Positions 10,469-18,932 of a DNA stretch of 47,467 nucleotides are shown here, in pieces. This DNA is from Myxococcales bacterium FL481 (GTDB lineage Bacteria > Myxococcota_A > Polyangia > Nannocystales > Nannocystaceae). The notes beneath the pieces are model-generated. The model was not told the origin of the DNA and did no database searches. It was given only the letters and a program-made list of their open reading frames with translations. Position 1 is the stretch's first letter. Each line of letters opens with the position of its first letter. The stretch covers positions 1 through 47,467 of the forward strand of contig QKPP01000257.1 in the NCBI GenBank assembly GCA_006508105.1, read 5' to 3'. Made by a program: the position numbers and the translations under genes.

Positions 10469-12501
10469 CTACGAGATCCTCTCGCCCGGACGACTCGACT
10501 TCGGATCGAGTTCGAGCACCGTGATCGCGTCATCGTCCGCCCCGGATGCCAGCACCATCCCCTCGCTGACCCCGAACCGCATTTTGCGAGGCTTGAGATT
10601 GGCGAACACCACCACGTGCTTGTCCACCAGCGACTCGGGAGCATAGCTGCGGGCGATGCCGGAGAACACGTTGCGCGATCCGAGGGGCCCGAGATCGAGG
10701 GTCAATCGCAACAGTTTCTTCGACCCCTCGACCGCCTCGCAGGCCACCACCCTTGCGACGCGAAGATCCAGCGGCGTGAACTGCTCGATCGTCGCCTCCG
10801 GCCCCAGCGCGTCGACCTCGTACTCGGCGTTGGGCACCTCGGCGCTCGGCGGCAAACTGGCTTTGCTGGCTTCGACCATGGCATCGAATGGCTTTTGGTC
10901 CAATCGCTCGGCCAACGTTTCGTAGGCCCCGATCTCGTGTCCGGGCGCGAGGACCCGTGCCCCGTTGGCAAACGTCAATGGCTCAGCGAGCTTGAGCATC
11001 CGCTCGACCCGTTCGGCCCACTCGGGCAACACCGGCTTGAGTATCGCCGCGACCACCTGACTGGCCCACACCCCGAAACTGCACACCGGGCCCGCTCGGG
11101 GTCAGTCTTCGCCAGCTTCCAGGGAGCTTGCTCCGTCACATACAAGTTGGCAATCTCCGCCACCTCCACCGCCCCGCGCACGGCCTTGCTCGACTCAAAC
11201 GCCTGGTAGTGTGTCGGCGCGTCGCGTAGGCGGGCACGGATCTGTTGTGCGAACTCGGCCGCGTCCGCCGGAAGCTCTCCAAGCCGCCCCTCGAGTCGCG
11301 TGCCGATGAACTTGATGCAGCGACTGGCGAGATTGGCTGCCTTGTTCACCAACTCGGCGTTGACTTTGTTGACGAAATCCTCGAACGACAAGTCGAGGTC
11401 GTCTTGCCCCGAGTTGAGCTTCGAGGCGTAGTAGTAGCGCATGTACGCCGCCGGCGCGTGCTCGAGATAGGTTCGCGCCGTGATAAAGGTCCCGCGCGAC
11501 TTGGACATTTTCTCGCCGTTGACCATCACCCAACCATGCACTTGAACTCGCGACGGCACCGTGTAGCCGGAGGCTTTGAGCATGGCGGGCCAAAACAGGC
11601 AATGGAAGTACACAATGTCTTTCCCGATCACGTGCACGATCTCGGTGTCGTCGGGCGTCGACTGCCAGTACGCAGCGAAATCATGGCCGCCGTCTCGCGC
11701 CCATTTGTCGGTGGCCGAGATGTAGCCCACCGGGGCGTCGAACCACACGTAGAAATACTTGCCGGGGTGCCCGGGAATCTCGATACCGAAGTACGGAGCG
11801 TCACGCGAGATATCCCACTCTCGCAGACCGTTTTCGATCCAGCCCAACACGTAGTTGCGCACGGTGGGCTGCAACCGCCCCCCATCCTCGTGAATCCATT
11901 GACGCAAAAACTCCTCAAACGGTGCGAGCGAGACGAACAAATGCTCGGTGCTGCGCCGAATCGGGGTCGTGCCACACAACGCGCATGCCGGTTCGCCCAG
12001 CTCGGTGCTCGCGTAGGTCGAACCGCACTTTTCACACGAATCGCCGTACTGATCCGGCGCTCCGCACTTCGGACACACGCCGCGGACGAATCGATCGGGC
12101 AGGAACATCTTGTCGTGAGGGCAGTAGAACTGCTCGACGTCCCGCGCGCTCACGTAGCCGTTGGCCTCCATCGCGCGAAAGATCTCGCCGGCGTGGTGCT
12201 CGTTTTCGGGCGAGTGGGTCGAATGGAAGATGTCGAACCCGATGCCGAAATCACGGTAGACCGAAACGTGCTCCTCGTAGGCCTCGGCGATGATGTCTTC
12301 GGGCGGGCGGCCTTCTCGAAGCGCGCGAGCCTGCACCGGCGTCCCGTGGGTGTCGTCCGCCCACATGAACACCACATCTTCCCCGGCGAGCTGGCGCGCC
12401 CGCACGTACACGTCGGTCTGGATGGCCTCGAGCATATGGCCGACGTGGATCGGCCCGTTGGCGTAAGGCAGCGCGGCGGTAACAAGAACGCGACGGCTCA
12501 T
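10469..12501 (-). CDS. metG: Methionyl-tRNA synthetase, interrupted by an apparent frameshift
   Basis: MetG charges tRNA-Met with methionine. The ATG at 12501 opens [16 protein letters not shown]. The HIGH-type motif is PIHVGH (17-22). The Cys4 zinc knuckles (CPKC, CEKC, CALC) follow, then the catalytic KMSKS loop and the anticodon-binding helices. Near 11086-11095 the frame breaks: after KTDPERAR the original frame reads into low-complexity Arg/Ser/Cys and stops at 10975. The homologous continuation ([20 protein letters not shown]) is in the next frame and runs to 10469. That second part includes the C-terminal tRNA-binding domain ([12 protein letters not shown] to the end). One missing G in the CCCGG run would restore a 677-residue protein of normal architecture. 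As the gene is essential, a sequencing or assembly error is the likeliest explanation. Confidence 0.93.
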
Positions 12502-12578
12502 GCGGCGGCTTTTAGCACGCAGCGCCAGGCCCCCGCGACACAGGGTCCGTCCCCGTCGGCCACGAGTCGCCGGGGGGA

Positions 12579-13181
12579 CTAGTAGCCCGCCCGCGTGACG
12601 CGGATCGGAGGGTCAGTGCGGCGACGACTCAGTTGGGGATACGAGGGCTGTACCGCGTTGCGCCGGGCGCTCGCCGGTGTTCGCCACTGTCGCCGACGTT
12701 CGGGGAGGCCCTGCACCAAGCGATTCGCGGTGTCGCACTGGTGCTCGAGGCGATCGGCCAACCGCTCCACTTCGGCGGTCAGACCCCGCAGCATCTCCCC
12801 CAGAACCTCCATCGCGGCTTGGCGCAAAGGCAGCGCCGCCGCCCGCAACGCGACGACCTGAGCCGGAGCCGTGGCCGCGAGCGCCACCTTGGACTCGATC
12901 ACCTTGATCGTACGCACTGCCAACCGCCGTCGACCGTGTACCGGGCGGTAGCACAGGTACGTCAGCTCAATGATCCGCTTGCCCGTCTCGTCGCGTGAGA
13001 CGGCTTCGGCCAACGGCCGCGGATGCATGTAGTCGAGCCCGATGTCGATCCGTGCGAGCCCGTCATCGAGCGCCGCGATCAGTGCATCCAGCCGCGCGTC
13101 ACCGGCGGCCAGACGCTCATGAGCCTGGCCGAGCTTGTCGAGCGCGCGCTCGGGACCGGATGACTGGGAAGTCGCGGTCAA
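12579..13181 (-). CDS. Hypothetical helical protein upstream of metG
   Basis: I do not recognise this family. The segment with clear coding character starts around ALDKLGQAHERLAAGD and contains three helical stretches with heptad-like Leu/Ala spacing. Between them lies a conserved-looking strand region (ELTYLCYRPVHGRRRLAVRTIKV). The C terminus is Arg-rich and probably disordered. No signal peptide or membrane span is seen. The TTG at 13181 is a proposed start; the frame is open to an ATG at 13340, but those 53 extra codons have mixed third-position GC and read as low complexity. The stop lies 77 bp before the metG start on the same strand, so co-transcription with metG and the BtuF-like gene is plausible. 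Confidence 0.6.
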   Translation of the reverse strand: MTATSQSSGPERALDKLGQAHERLAAGDARLDALIAALDDGLARIDIGLDYMHPRPLAEAVSRDETGKRIIELTYLCYRPVHGRRRLAVRTIKVIESKVALAATAPAQVVALRAAALPLRQAAMEVLGEMLRGLTAEVERLADRLEHQCDTANRLVQGLPERRRQWRTPASARRNAVQPSYPQLSRRRTDPPIRVTRAGY

Positions 13182-13538
13182 CGCTAGGAGTGTAGAACCG
13201 CCCGAAAAACAACGCAACGGCCGCGCCAGCGCGGGCCCGTGCCCAGACTCGCCTGCGCTGATTCGACCCCGTGCAGTGTCTGGCGCCCGCATCCGCGCAG
13301 CGGCCCAGTCGCAGGCGGGAGCACCCGAATCTGCCCGCATCCCGACCCCGCAACGGCCTCGCCGACACGGCGCCCCGGCGCCGAATCGGCACTCCCGCCG
13401 GGCTCCCCCGAGGCCGAAAGTCGGTTCGGAGGGATGAATCCGAGTGCGAACGTTGCCCAGGGAGGCTCGATCGGCCCTCGATCCCGCGTTTAATCTGGGC
13501 AGCGTCCGATATCGACCGCCACGCCGATCGGTCGCGGT
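13182..13538. other. 357-bp intergenic region (or partly the 5' extension of the unknown gene)
   Basis: This lies between hflX and the unknown gene upstream of metG, all on the minus strand. The part up to 13340 may be coding if the unknown gene uses its longest frame. I see no clear terminator after hflX and no small gene. Confidence 0.45.
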
Positions 13539-15236
13539 CTAGCGGGCCTCCGGGCCGACGCCAACGGCCGGCTGACGCGACCAAAACCGCGATTCGATGG
13601 CTTCCATGAGCCGGCGGGTGCTGCGGCGATCCAGGGCACTGATGTGGAACTGGTCGGTCGCGCCGGCCGGGCTGGCGTGAGGAACTCCATCGGCCAGGCG
13701 ATCGCACTTGTTGAACACCAAAAACCGCGGCAGGTCGCCCGCACCGAGTTCGTCGAGCACACCCTCCACGGTCTCGATCTGCTGCTCGGCATCGGGATCG
13801 GATGCGTCCACCACGTGCAAGAGCAAATCTGCGTCGGCGATCTCCTCGAGAGTGGCCCGAAACGCCTGACGCAACGCCGGCGGCAGGTCGCGAATCAGCC
13901 CCACGGTATCCAACAGCACAATCTCGCGCTCCTGCGGAAATCTCAGGCGCCGCACCGTGGGATCGAGCGTGGCAAACAGCTTGTTCTCGGCTCGAACCTC
14001 GGCGTTGGTCACCGTGTTGAGCAGCGTGCTCTTGCCAGCGTTCGTGTACCCGACGATCGCGACCACCGGCACGCCTCGTCGACGCCGTCGGGCCCGTTTT
14101 TGATCGCGTTGCGCTTCGAGTCGATCGAGCCGTCGCTCCAGATCGGTGATGCGGTCTTTGGCCCGGCGTCGATCGACTTCGAGCTTGGTCTCGCCTGGGC
14201 CGCGGCCACCGATGCCGCCGGCGAGACGCGACATCATCGTGCCCTTGCCGAGCATTCGCGGCAATCGGTGCCGCAGCTGGGCCAACTCGACCTGCAGCTT
14301 ACCGTCGGCACTGGTCGCATGCTGAGCGAAGATGTCGAGAATCAACATGGTGCGATCGATCACGTTGATATCGGTCGCATTGGTGATTGTCCTCGCTTGG
14401 CTGGCGGACAAGTCCGGGTCGCAAATCAGCAACTCGACATCGTGCTCCAACGCAAATACCAACGCGGCGTCGAGTTTGCCCGCGCCGAGAAAGGTTCGCG
14501 GATCGGGGTGGGGCCGCTTTTGCAGCACGATATCCACCACGCCGATTCCGGCCGTGCGACACAGTTCGTGCAGCTCGTGTTGCCGCGGCTCCAAACTCGC
14601 CCCACCCGGGTGCGACATGAGGATCAACGCGCGTGTCCCCGTGTGCTCGGTCCGAGCCCGAGCGGTCGACGAGACCAACGCGGCCTCGATCTCGCGCACG
14701 AAGTCGCCGAATGGCACCGGACGCGCCAACGCCTCGACCCCATCCGCCTCACGCAACAGCTCGCTAAGCGCAAACCGGGGAAACGAGTGTACGCTGTAGC
14801 CATCCGCCCCGGGGTTGGGCACCAAGCAGGCCATGTCGACGCTGATGCCCGCCGCGCCGCGATGCAGCGCCGCGGACAGATCGAGTTTGAGCTTGCTAAG
14901 GTCGGCGAGCTCCTCACGATCGAGGACCTCCGCGGTCAGGTGCGTCGCGACCAACCGCACGCCGCGAAGTCGGCCGTCCGCACCGCGGACCCGGCTAAAC
15001 TCGGGCAGATGCAATCGGTGCGCATCCCCCAAAATCACCCGTTCGATCTTCCCCCGTCGGTTGACGAATAGTCCGATGCGGCGATTGAGCTCGTGTGAGA
15101 GCTCGAGCAGCTCTCGGGCCAGCGCGGCGCTTACGACGGAGTCCGCCGGAACCGAACGCTCACCCAGTTTCGCCAGCGCCTTGGCGTGGCTCGACTTGAG
15201 GCTGGTGGTATCTCCGAATACGAGGGGCGCAGCCAC
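13539..15236 (-). CDS. hflX: Ribosome-associated GTPase HflX with N-terminal extension
   Basis: HflX is a GTPase that binds the 50S subunit and rescues or splits stalled ribosomes. At 565 residues it exceeds the usual 400-430 because of a roughly 180-residue N-terminal domain (TTSLKSSHAKALAKLGERSVP and following). Then come the HflX domain (DIVLQKRPHPDPRTFLG), the glycine-rich linker (GGIGGRGPGETKLE), a basic coiled coil, and the G domain. The G-domain motifs are G1 GYTNAGKST, G3 DTVGLIRDLP, G4 NKCD and G5 SAL. The start is a GTG at 15234-15236. Its first base is the last base of the upstream gene's TAG stop, a TAGTG overlap that implies translational coupling to the FrzS-like gene. Long-form HflX proteins of this kind occur in deltaproteobacteria. 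Confidence 0.95.
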   Translation of the reverse strand: MAAPLVFGDTTSLKSSHAKALAKLGERSVPADSVVSAALARELLELSHELNRRIGLFVNRRGKIERVILGDAHRLHLPEFSRVRGADGRLRGVRLVATHLTAEVLDREELADLSKLKLDLSAALHRGAAGISVDMACLVPNPGADGYSVHSFPRFALSELLREADGVEALARPVPFGDFVREIEAALVSSTARARTEHTGTRALILMSHPGGASLEPRQHELHELCRTAGIGVVDIVLQKRPHPDPRTFLGAGKLDAALVFALEHDVELLICDPDLSASQARTITNATDINVIDRTMLILDIFAQHATSADGKLQVELAQLRHRLPRMLGKGTMMSRLAGGIGGRGPGETKLEVDRRRAKDRITDLERRLDRLEAQRDQKRARRRRRGVPVVAIVGYTNAGKSTLLNTVTNAEVRAENKLFATLDPTVRRLRFPQEREIVLLDTVGLIRDLPPALRQAFRATLEEIADADLLLHVVDASDPDAEQQIETVEGVLDELGAGDLPRFLVFNKCDRLADGVPHASPAGATDQFHISALDRRSTRRLMEAIESRFWSRQPAVGVGPEAR

Positions 15237-17230
15237 TAATCAAGCACTTTGAGAGCAACGGCCAACGCCTGCTGGGCCCGCTGTATCGCCTCGGATTTTT
15301 GCCGCACCACGTCGTCTGCCGCCTGCAGTTTGTCGTTTAACTCGTTGATCTCAAGTTGCAAGGCGTCGGCTCGCTCATCCCGCTCGTCCGATTCCTGCTG
15401 CAATCGCTCGCGCTCGCTGTCCCACTCGCCACGCAAACGGTCGACCCGCTCTTGGTTCGCGCGCTCTTGGAACTCCATTTGCGCCTGATGCTCCTCGGAT
15501 TGCGTCGCTAGTTTCTGTTCGAGTTCGATGTCCGCTTGCTCCTGGGCGGCGATGAAGTCCGCCTCGGCCTGACGTTTCGCGCGAGAGAGATCGCCCTCGA
15601 GCTCTTCGACTCGAACGACCAGGCGCTCCGTCTCCGCGGCGGCCACCTGCTGTTGCTCCGCATGCTCGGCCCGCTCTTTTTCCACGCGAGCCAGTTGGCC
15701 GACGACCTCGCCGTGCTCATCACGCAGTCGTTCTTGCTCGCTGCGCTGACCGTCGAGCTGCTCTTGCAGCGCAGCGAGTTGCTGTTCGTGCTCTGCTTGG
15801 GTCGTGGCGATCGAAGCTTGCACCGTGCCCAGTTCCTTCTCGAGGTTTTGGGCCTTCTTTTGCTGCACGTCCAAACGAACCTTGAGGCCCTCTTCGCGCT
15901 TGAGCAGGGCTCGACGCTCCGCGAGCGCCGCTTCGCCTTGCTCTTGGGCGGTCAAGGCCTGTTCTTCAGACGTCAACAACTTCGACTGCAGCTCGCCCAC
16001 CTCGTGTTCCAGGCGGCGAGCGCGGTTCTCCGCGTCGAGAACCGCACGCTTCGCGCCGGCCAGCTCGTCTTTGAGTCGCAGCAGTTCGCGGTCCCGGGCC
16101 ACGATCTCGGTCTTGAGCTGCAAGTTTTCACGCCGCATCGAGAGGTTGCCGCCGGCCCCTGACGCGCTGGCGCCAGCTTGGAACGCCTCTGAGGAGGACG
16201 CTTCCCCGGCGGCGTCGTCCGCCGGCTCGGGCTCCGAGGCTGGGCTCGTTGGCGGGGATGCGGACGTCGCCTCTCCCCGAGGAAAGCGACCGCGCGGCGG
16301 AGCCCCCCCGGCCGCAACGACGGCAACCGGTGCGTCCGTCGACTCGGCGTCGGCCTCGGCCGGCTCAAGCTCGGTCGCATCGGTCGCATCGGTCGCATCG
16401 GTCGACTCGCCCTCGAGGCCCAGACCGGCCGGAAGCTCAAAGTCATCGGGCGCCGTCGCGTCGGGCGTCGTCGCGGCCGGGAGTTCGGCCGCTGGCTCGA
16501 GCTGCGCGAGCTGCGCGTCCGCGTCGCCGTCGGTGTCGAACGCCGGTGGTTCGTACTCCGTGGCATGGGCGGCCGGCGGTTCGGCGGCGGCATCGACGAG
16601 CTCGGGTGCGGGCAACTCGGGTTCGTCGAGGGTCAACGCCGCGAACGCGGCATCCGTTTCGTCCGAAAGCCCGTCCGCTTCGGCCTCGGCGAGGTGCAGC
16701 GACGACGTGTCCGCGGCCGGTAAAACCTCCCCGACGAACGGCTCCTCGGTTGCGAGCGGCTCGCGGCTGGGCTCGGCGGAGGCCGCCGGCTCGAGCACCA
16801 TCTCCACCTCATCGAGATCCACCTCGAGGTCCTCCACGTCGTCGCCCGGCGCGGCAGCGGGCAACTCGATAATGCCACCGACTGTGCTGACCAACTGTTC
16901 GGACGACAGCGGCATACGCAAATAGCCATCGGCTCGGGTCCGCAGGTTACGATGCTGTTCGAATACATCTTCGGCCACGTCGGCGGCGTACATCACCAAA
17001 GGGATGTACTTGGTCTCATCGTTGCGCCGCAGCTTGTTGCACACCGAAAAGCCCGACGCACTCGGTAGCTCGACCCGCAAAAAGATCACATCGGGCGCCT
17101 GCTCGCGCGCGTGAGCGACTCCCTCGCCTGCGTCCTCGCTGAAATTGAACTCGAATCCGTACGGGGTGAGCGTCTGCTCGATCTGGGAGCGCGCGGACGG
17201 ATCGGCATCGATGATCAACGCTGAGAACAC
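15236..17230 (-). CDS. FrzS/AglZ-type pseudo-receiver coiled-coil protein
   Basis: The product has 664 residues. Residues 1-122 form a response-regulator receiver fold resembling the N terminus of Myxococcus FrzS and AglZ, including the hallmark EQHRNLRTRADGYL before the last helix. The phospho-acceptor position is Arg52 (FLRVELP), the switch Thr/Ser is absent (VMYAAD), and the conserved Lys is Met106 (RMPLSS). Phosphorylation-dependent signalling therefore seems impossible. Residues about 125-340 are an acidic Ala/Glu/Pro linker with an Ala-Thr-Asp triplet repeat. Residues about 365-660 are a long coiled coil rich in Glu, Arg, Gln and Leu. FrzS and AglZ are polar motility regulators, so a scaffolding role in gliding or polarity is inferred. 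The start is GTG at 17230. The gene is coupled to hflX. The receiver call is strong; the exact ortholog is not settled. Confidence 0.88.
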   Translation of the reverse strand: MFSALIIDADPSARSQIEQTLTPYGFEFNFSEDAGEGVAHAREQAPDVIFLRVELPSASGFSVCNKLRRNDETKYIPLVMYAADVAEDVFEQHRNLRTRADGYLRMPLSSEQLVSTVGGIIELPAAAPGDDVEDLEVDLDEVEMVLEPAASAEPSREPLATEEPFVGEVLPAADTSSLHLAEAEADGLSDETDAAFAALTLDEPELPAPELVDAAAEPPAAHATEYEPPAFDTDGDADAQLAQLEPAAELPAATTPDATAPDDFELPAGLGLEGESTDATDATDATELEPAEADAESTDAPVAVVAAGGAPPRGRFPRGEATSASPPTSPASEPEPADDAAGEASSSEAFQAGASASGAGGNLSMRRENLQLKTEIVARDRELLRLKDELAGAKRAVLDAENRARRLEHEVGELQSKLLTSEEQALTAQEQGEAALAERRALLKREEGLKVRLDVQQKKAQNLEKELGTVQASIATTQAEHEQQLAALQEQLDGQRSEQERLRDEHGEVVGQLARVEKERAEHAEQQQVAAAETERLVVRVEELEGDLSRAKRQAEADFIAAQEQADIELEQKLATQSEEHQAQMEFQERANQERVDRLRGEWDSERERLQQESDERDERADALQLEINELNDKLQAADDVVRQKSEAIQRAQQALAVALKVLD
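16372..16407 (-). repeat. 9-bp tandem repeat in the acidic linker
   Basis: About four copies of CGGTCGCAT (plus strand) lie head to tail, the last copy diverging at its end. On the coding strand they give repeated Ala-Thr-Asp triplets. The repeat is in frame, so copy-number change would alter linker length without breaking the gene. Confidence 0.85.
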
Positions 17231-17400
17231 GGCCCGAGAGTAGCGGCTGGTGGGGCGCGACGCTACCGCCGCCGGACCGCGCGAACTGCAAGCGCCCGCC
17301 TCAGGTGGGACGTCTGGCCGCTGCCAGCGGCCGACACTCTCCAGTCAGCTCAGCCCCTGTGAAGTGGACAACCCGGCGTGGGCTCAAGCAGGCCCGACAA

Positions 17401-18282
17401 CTAGTCGCGGCCGCGAGCGTGACCCAGCGAGTCGGCGAGCCCCACCAAAGCCCGGAAATCGGCCGCGCTGAGATCGAGCGAGCGATCCCCCGGGACCGTC
17501 TCGGACCGGTGCAGGTTCAGGCGATGGTGCACGCCATCGACCGTGAACTCGAGGAAGGCCCGCCCCCGGGCATCCCGAGCGAGATAGTAAAGATGTCGAC
17601 CTCGGAACACGCGATGCGTCGCTGGAGGCCGAAGCTGACCGCCGCGACGCTGATGGTCGACAAACCGTACGTCGCCCGATCGATCGGCGTACTCCACTCG
17701 CGCGTGATAGACATCCGCGGGACCCGCGCCAGACGCCCCGACGAGTTCAACATCGCGGGGCAACGAACGGGCACTCGGCACCTGAATCTCGAAGGTCTTG
17801 CCGGCATCGGCCGCGAAGGCGGCCGCGAGCTGACCGGGCTTGGCCGCCTCGACAGAGGGCGACGCGGGCATCAAGGCCGATGTCATATCGGAATCCACCG
17901 GCTCGTCAAACGCCCCTTGCTGCACACCGACAAACAGCATGGCTGCGACGGCGGCGGCGGGAGCGAACACCAAACCGCCACGAAAGAAGGCACCGAACCG
18001 GTCGCGCCAAGGCAGCGTCGGCGGGGCGACGGACTCGGCATCGATGGCGTCGAGGTCCTCCAAAATCCGTTCACGAAGCCCCGTTGGCGCCAGTTCAGGC
18101 ACCAAGGCCCGAAGCGCCGCGCGTACCTTTTGCTGCTCGCTCACCGCCACTCGACACTCGCGGCAGTTCTCGAGGTGCACCGCGAATGCACGGTGCTCAC
18201 TGTCGGCCAACTCGCCGTCTACATATGGCTGCAACGTCGAGTTGCACTCGGTACACGAAGCGGGTGTTTCGCTCGTCGTCAT
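17401..18282 (-). CDS. Anti-sigma factor with zinc-binding ZAS domain
   Basis: This 293-residue single-pass membrane protein starts MTTSETPASCTEC. The N-terminal ZAS domain has the H-x3-C-x2-C signature (H36, C40, C43), with C10 and C13 just before it. Such domains bind the cognate ECF sigma factor and often sense redox state or envelope stress. A hydrophobic segment at about 102-120 (GLVFAPAAAVAAMLFVGV) is the likely membrane span. It leaves an extracytoplasmic domain of about 170 residues that ends in a beta-rich part (RHLYYLARDARGRAFLEFTV). The ATG at 18280-18282 overlaps the sigma factor TGA by 4 bp (ATGA), which fixes the start and implies coupled translation. An open frame extends 168 codons further upstream inside the sigma gene but is the wrong frame for it. 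Confidence 0.92.
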   Translation of the reverse strand: MTTSETPASCTECNSTLQPYVDGELADSEHRAFAVHLENCRECRVAVSEQQKVRAALRALVPELAPTGLRERILEDLDAIDAESVAPPTLPWRDRFGAFFRGGLVFAPAAAVAAMLFVGVQQGAFDEPVDSDMTSALMPASPSVEAAKPGQLAAAFAADAGKTFEIQVPSARSLPRDVELVGASGAGPADVYHARVEYADRSGDVRFVDHQRRGGQLRPPATHRVFRGRHLYYLARDARGRAFLEFTVDGVHHRLNLHRSETVPGDRSLDLSAADFRALVGLADSLGHARGRD

Positions 18283-18932
18283 CCCTGGCTCCGTTTCTTC
18301 TTGGCGCGGTAACGTGATAGCGCCACGGTGTTGTTGTCGTCCGGCTTCGCCGTCGGCGACGGAATCAGCTCCGCGTCCACAGCATGGTCGTACAAGAGCT
18401 TGTGCAGCAACTTGCGTCCGCGATGCAACCGACTCATGACGGTGCCGATCGGACAACCGACGACCTCGGCAATCTCTTTGTACGAGAGACCCTGCAGATC
18501 GGCAAACACCACGCACATCCGATAGTCCTCGGGGAGGGCGGTCAAAGCCTCGTCGATACGAGCCTTCGTCGCCCGGTCTTGCACGTAGTCGTCCGGCCCG
18601 TTCTCCGCATCCGCCCCGGAGATGCGACCCCCGGCGAGCTGCGGACCGACCCGGTCCACCGCGGCGGCCAACGCCTGGGCCCCCGCCCGTTGCTTGCCGT
18701 CGCGGTGATAGTCGTTGATAAACGTGTTGCGCAAAATGGTGGACAGCCACGCGCGCACGCTCGTCCCCGGTTGAAACCGCGACCAAAACCGATACGCACG
18801 GAGCATGGTGTCTTGCACCAGGTCTTGCGCTTTGGCGTCGTTGCGCGTCAGCCTCAGCGCCACGCCGTACAACGCATCGAGTTGCGGCAAGGCGATGGCC
18901 TCGAAGGAGGCGCGGTCAGGCGCTGGCGTCAC
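18279..18932 (-). CDS. ECF-family RNA polymerase sigma factor
   Basis: The product has 217 residues. Sigma region 2 is clear (AQDLVQDTMLRAYRFWSRF, then WLSTILRNTFINDYHR) and region 4 is a typical helix-turn-helix (LSYKEIAEVVGCPIGTVMSR). It directs transcription of a regulon until released by its anti-sigma partner, encoded immediately downstream with a 4-bp overlap. The GTG start at 18930-18932 overlaps the TGA of the upstream arginase-family gene by 4 bp (GTGA). A 29-residue Lys/Arg-rich tail follows region 4. The sigma-anti-sigma pair resembles group 1 RpoE-like or SigR-RsrA systems; which stimulus it responds to is not evident. Confidence 0.95.
   Translation of the reverse strand: MTPAPDRASFEAIALPQLDALYGVALRLTRNDAKAQDLVQDTMLRAYRFWSRFQPGTSVRAWLSTILRNTFINDYHRDGKQRAGAQALAAAVDRVGPQLAGGRISGADAENGPDDYVQDRATKARIDEALTALPEDYRMCVVFADLQGLSYKEIAEVVGCPIGTVMSRLHRGRKLLHKLLYDHAVDAELIPSPTAKPDDNNTVALSRYRAKKKRSQG

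Noticed and set aside
11245..12582. 445-codon plus-strand frame opposite metG
   Set aside because: It is an antisense shadow with no recognisable domain; metG is clear on the other strand.
13644..15071. 475-codon plus-strand frame opposite hflX
   Set aside because: It is an antisense shadow; all GTPase motifs are on the minus strand.
18283..18786. 168-codon N-terminal extension of the anti-sigma frame
   Set aside because: It lies wholly within the ECF sigma gene in another frame and is low-complexity Arg/Gly. The ATGA overlap at 18279-18282 gives a proper start.
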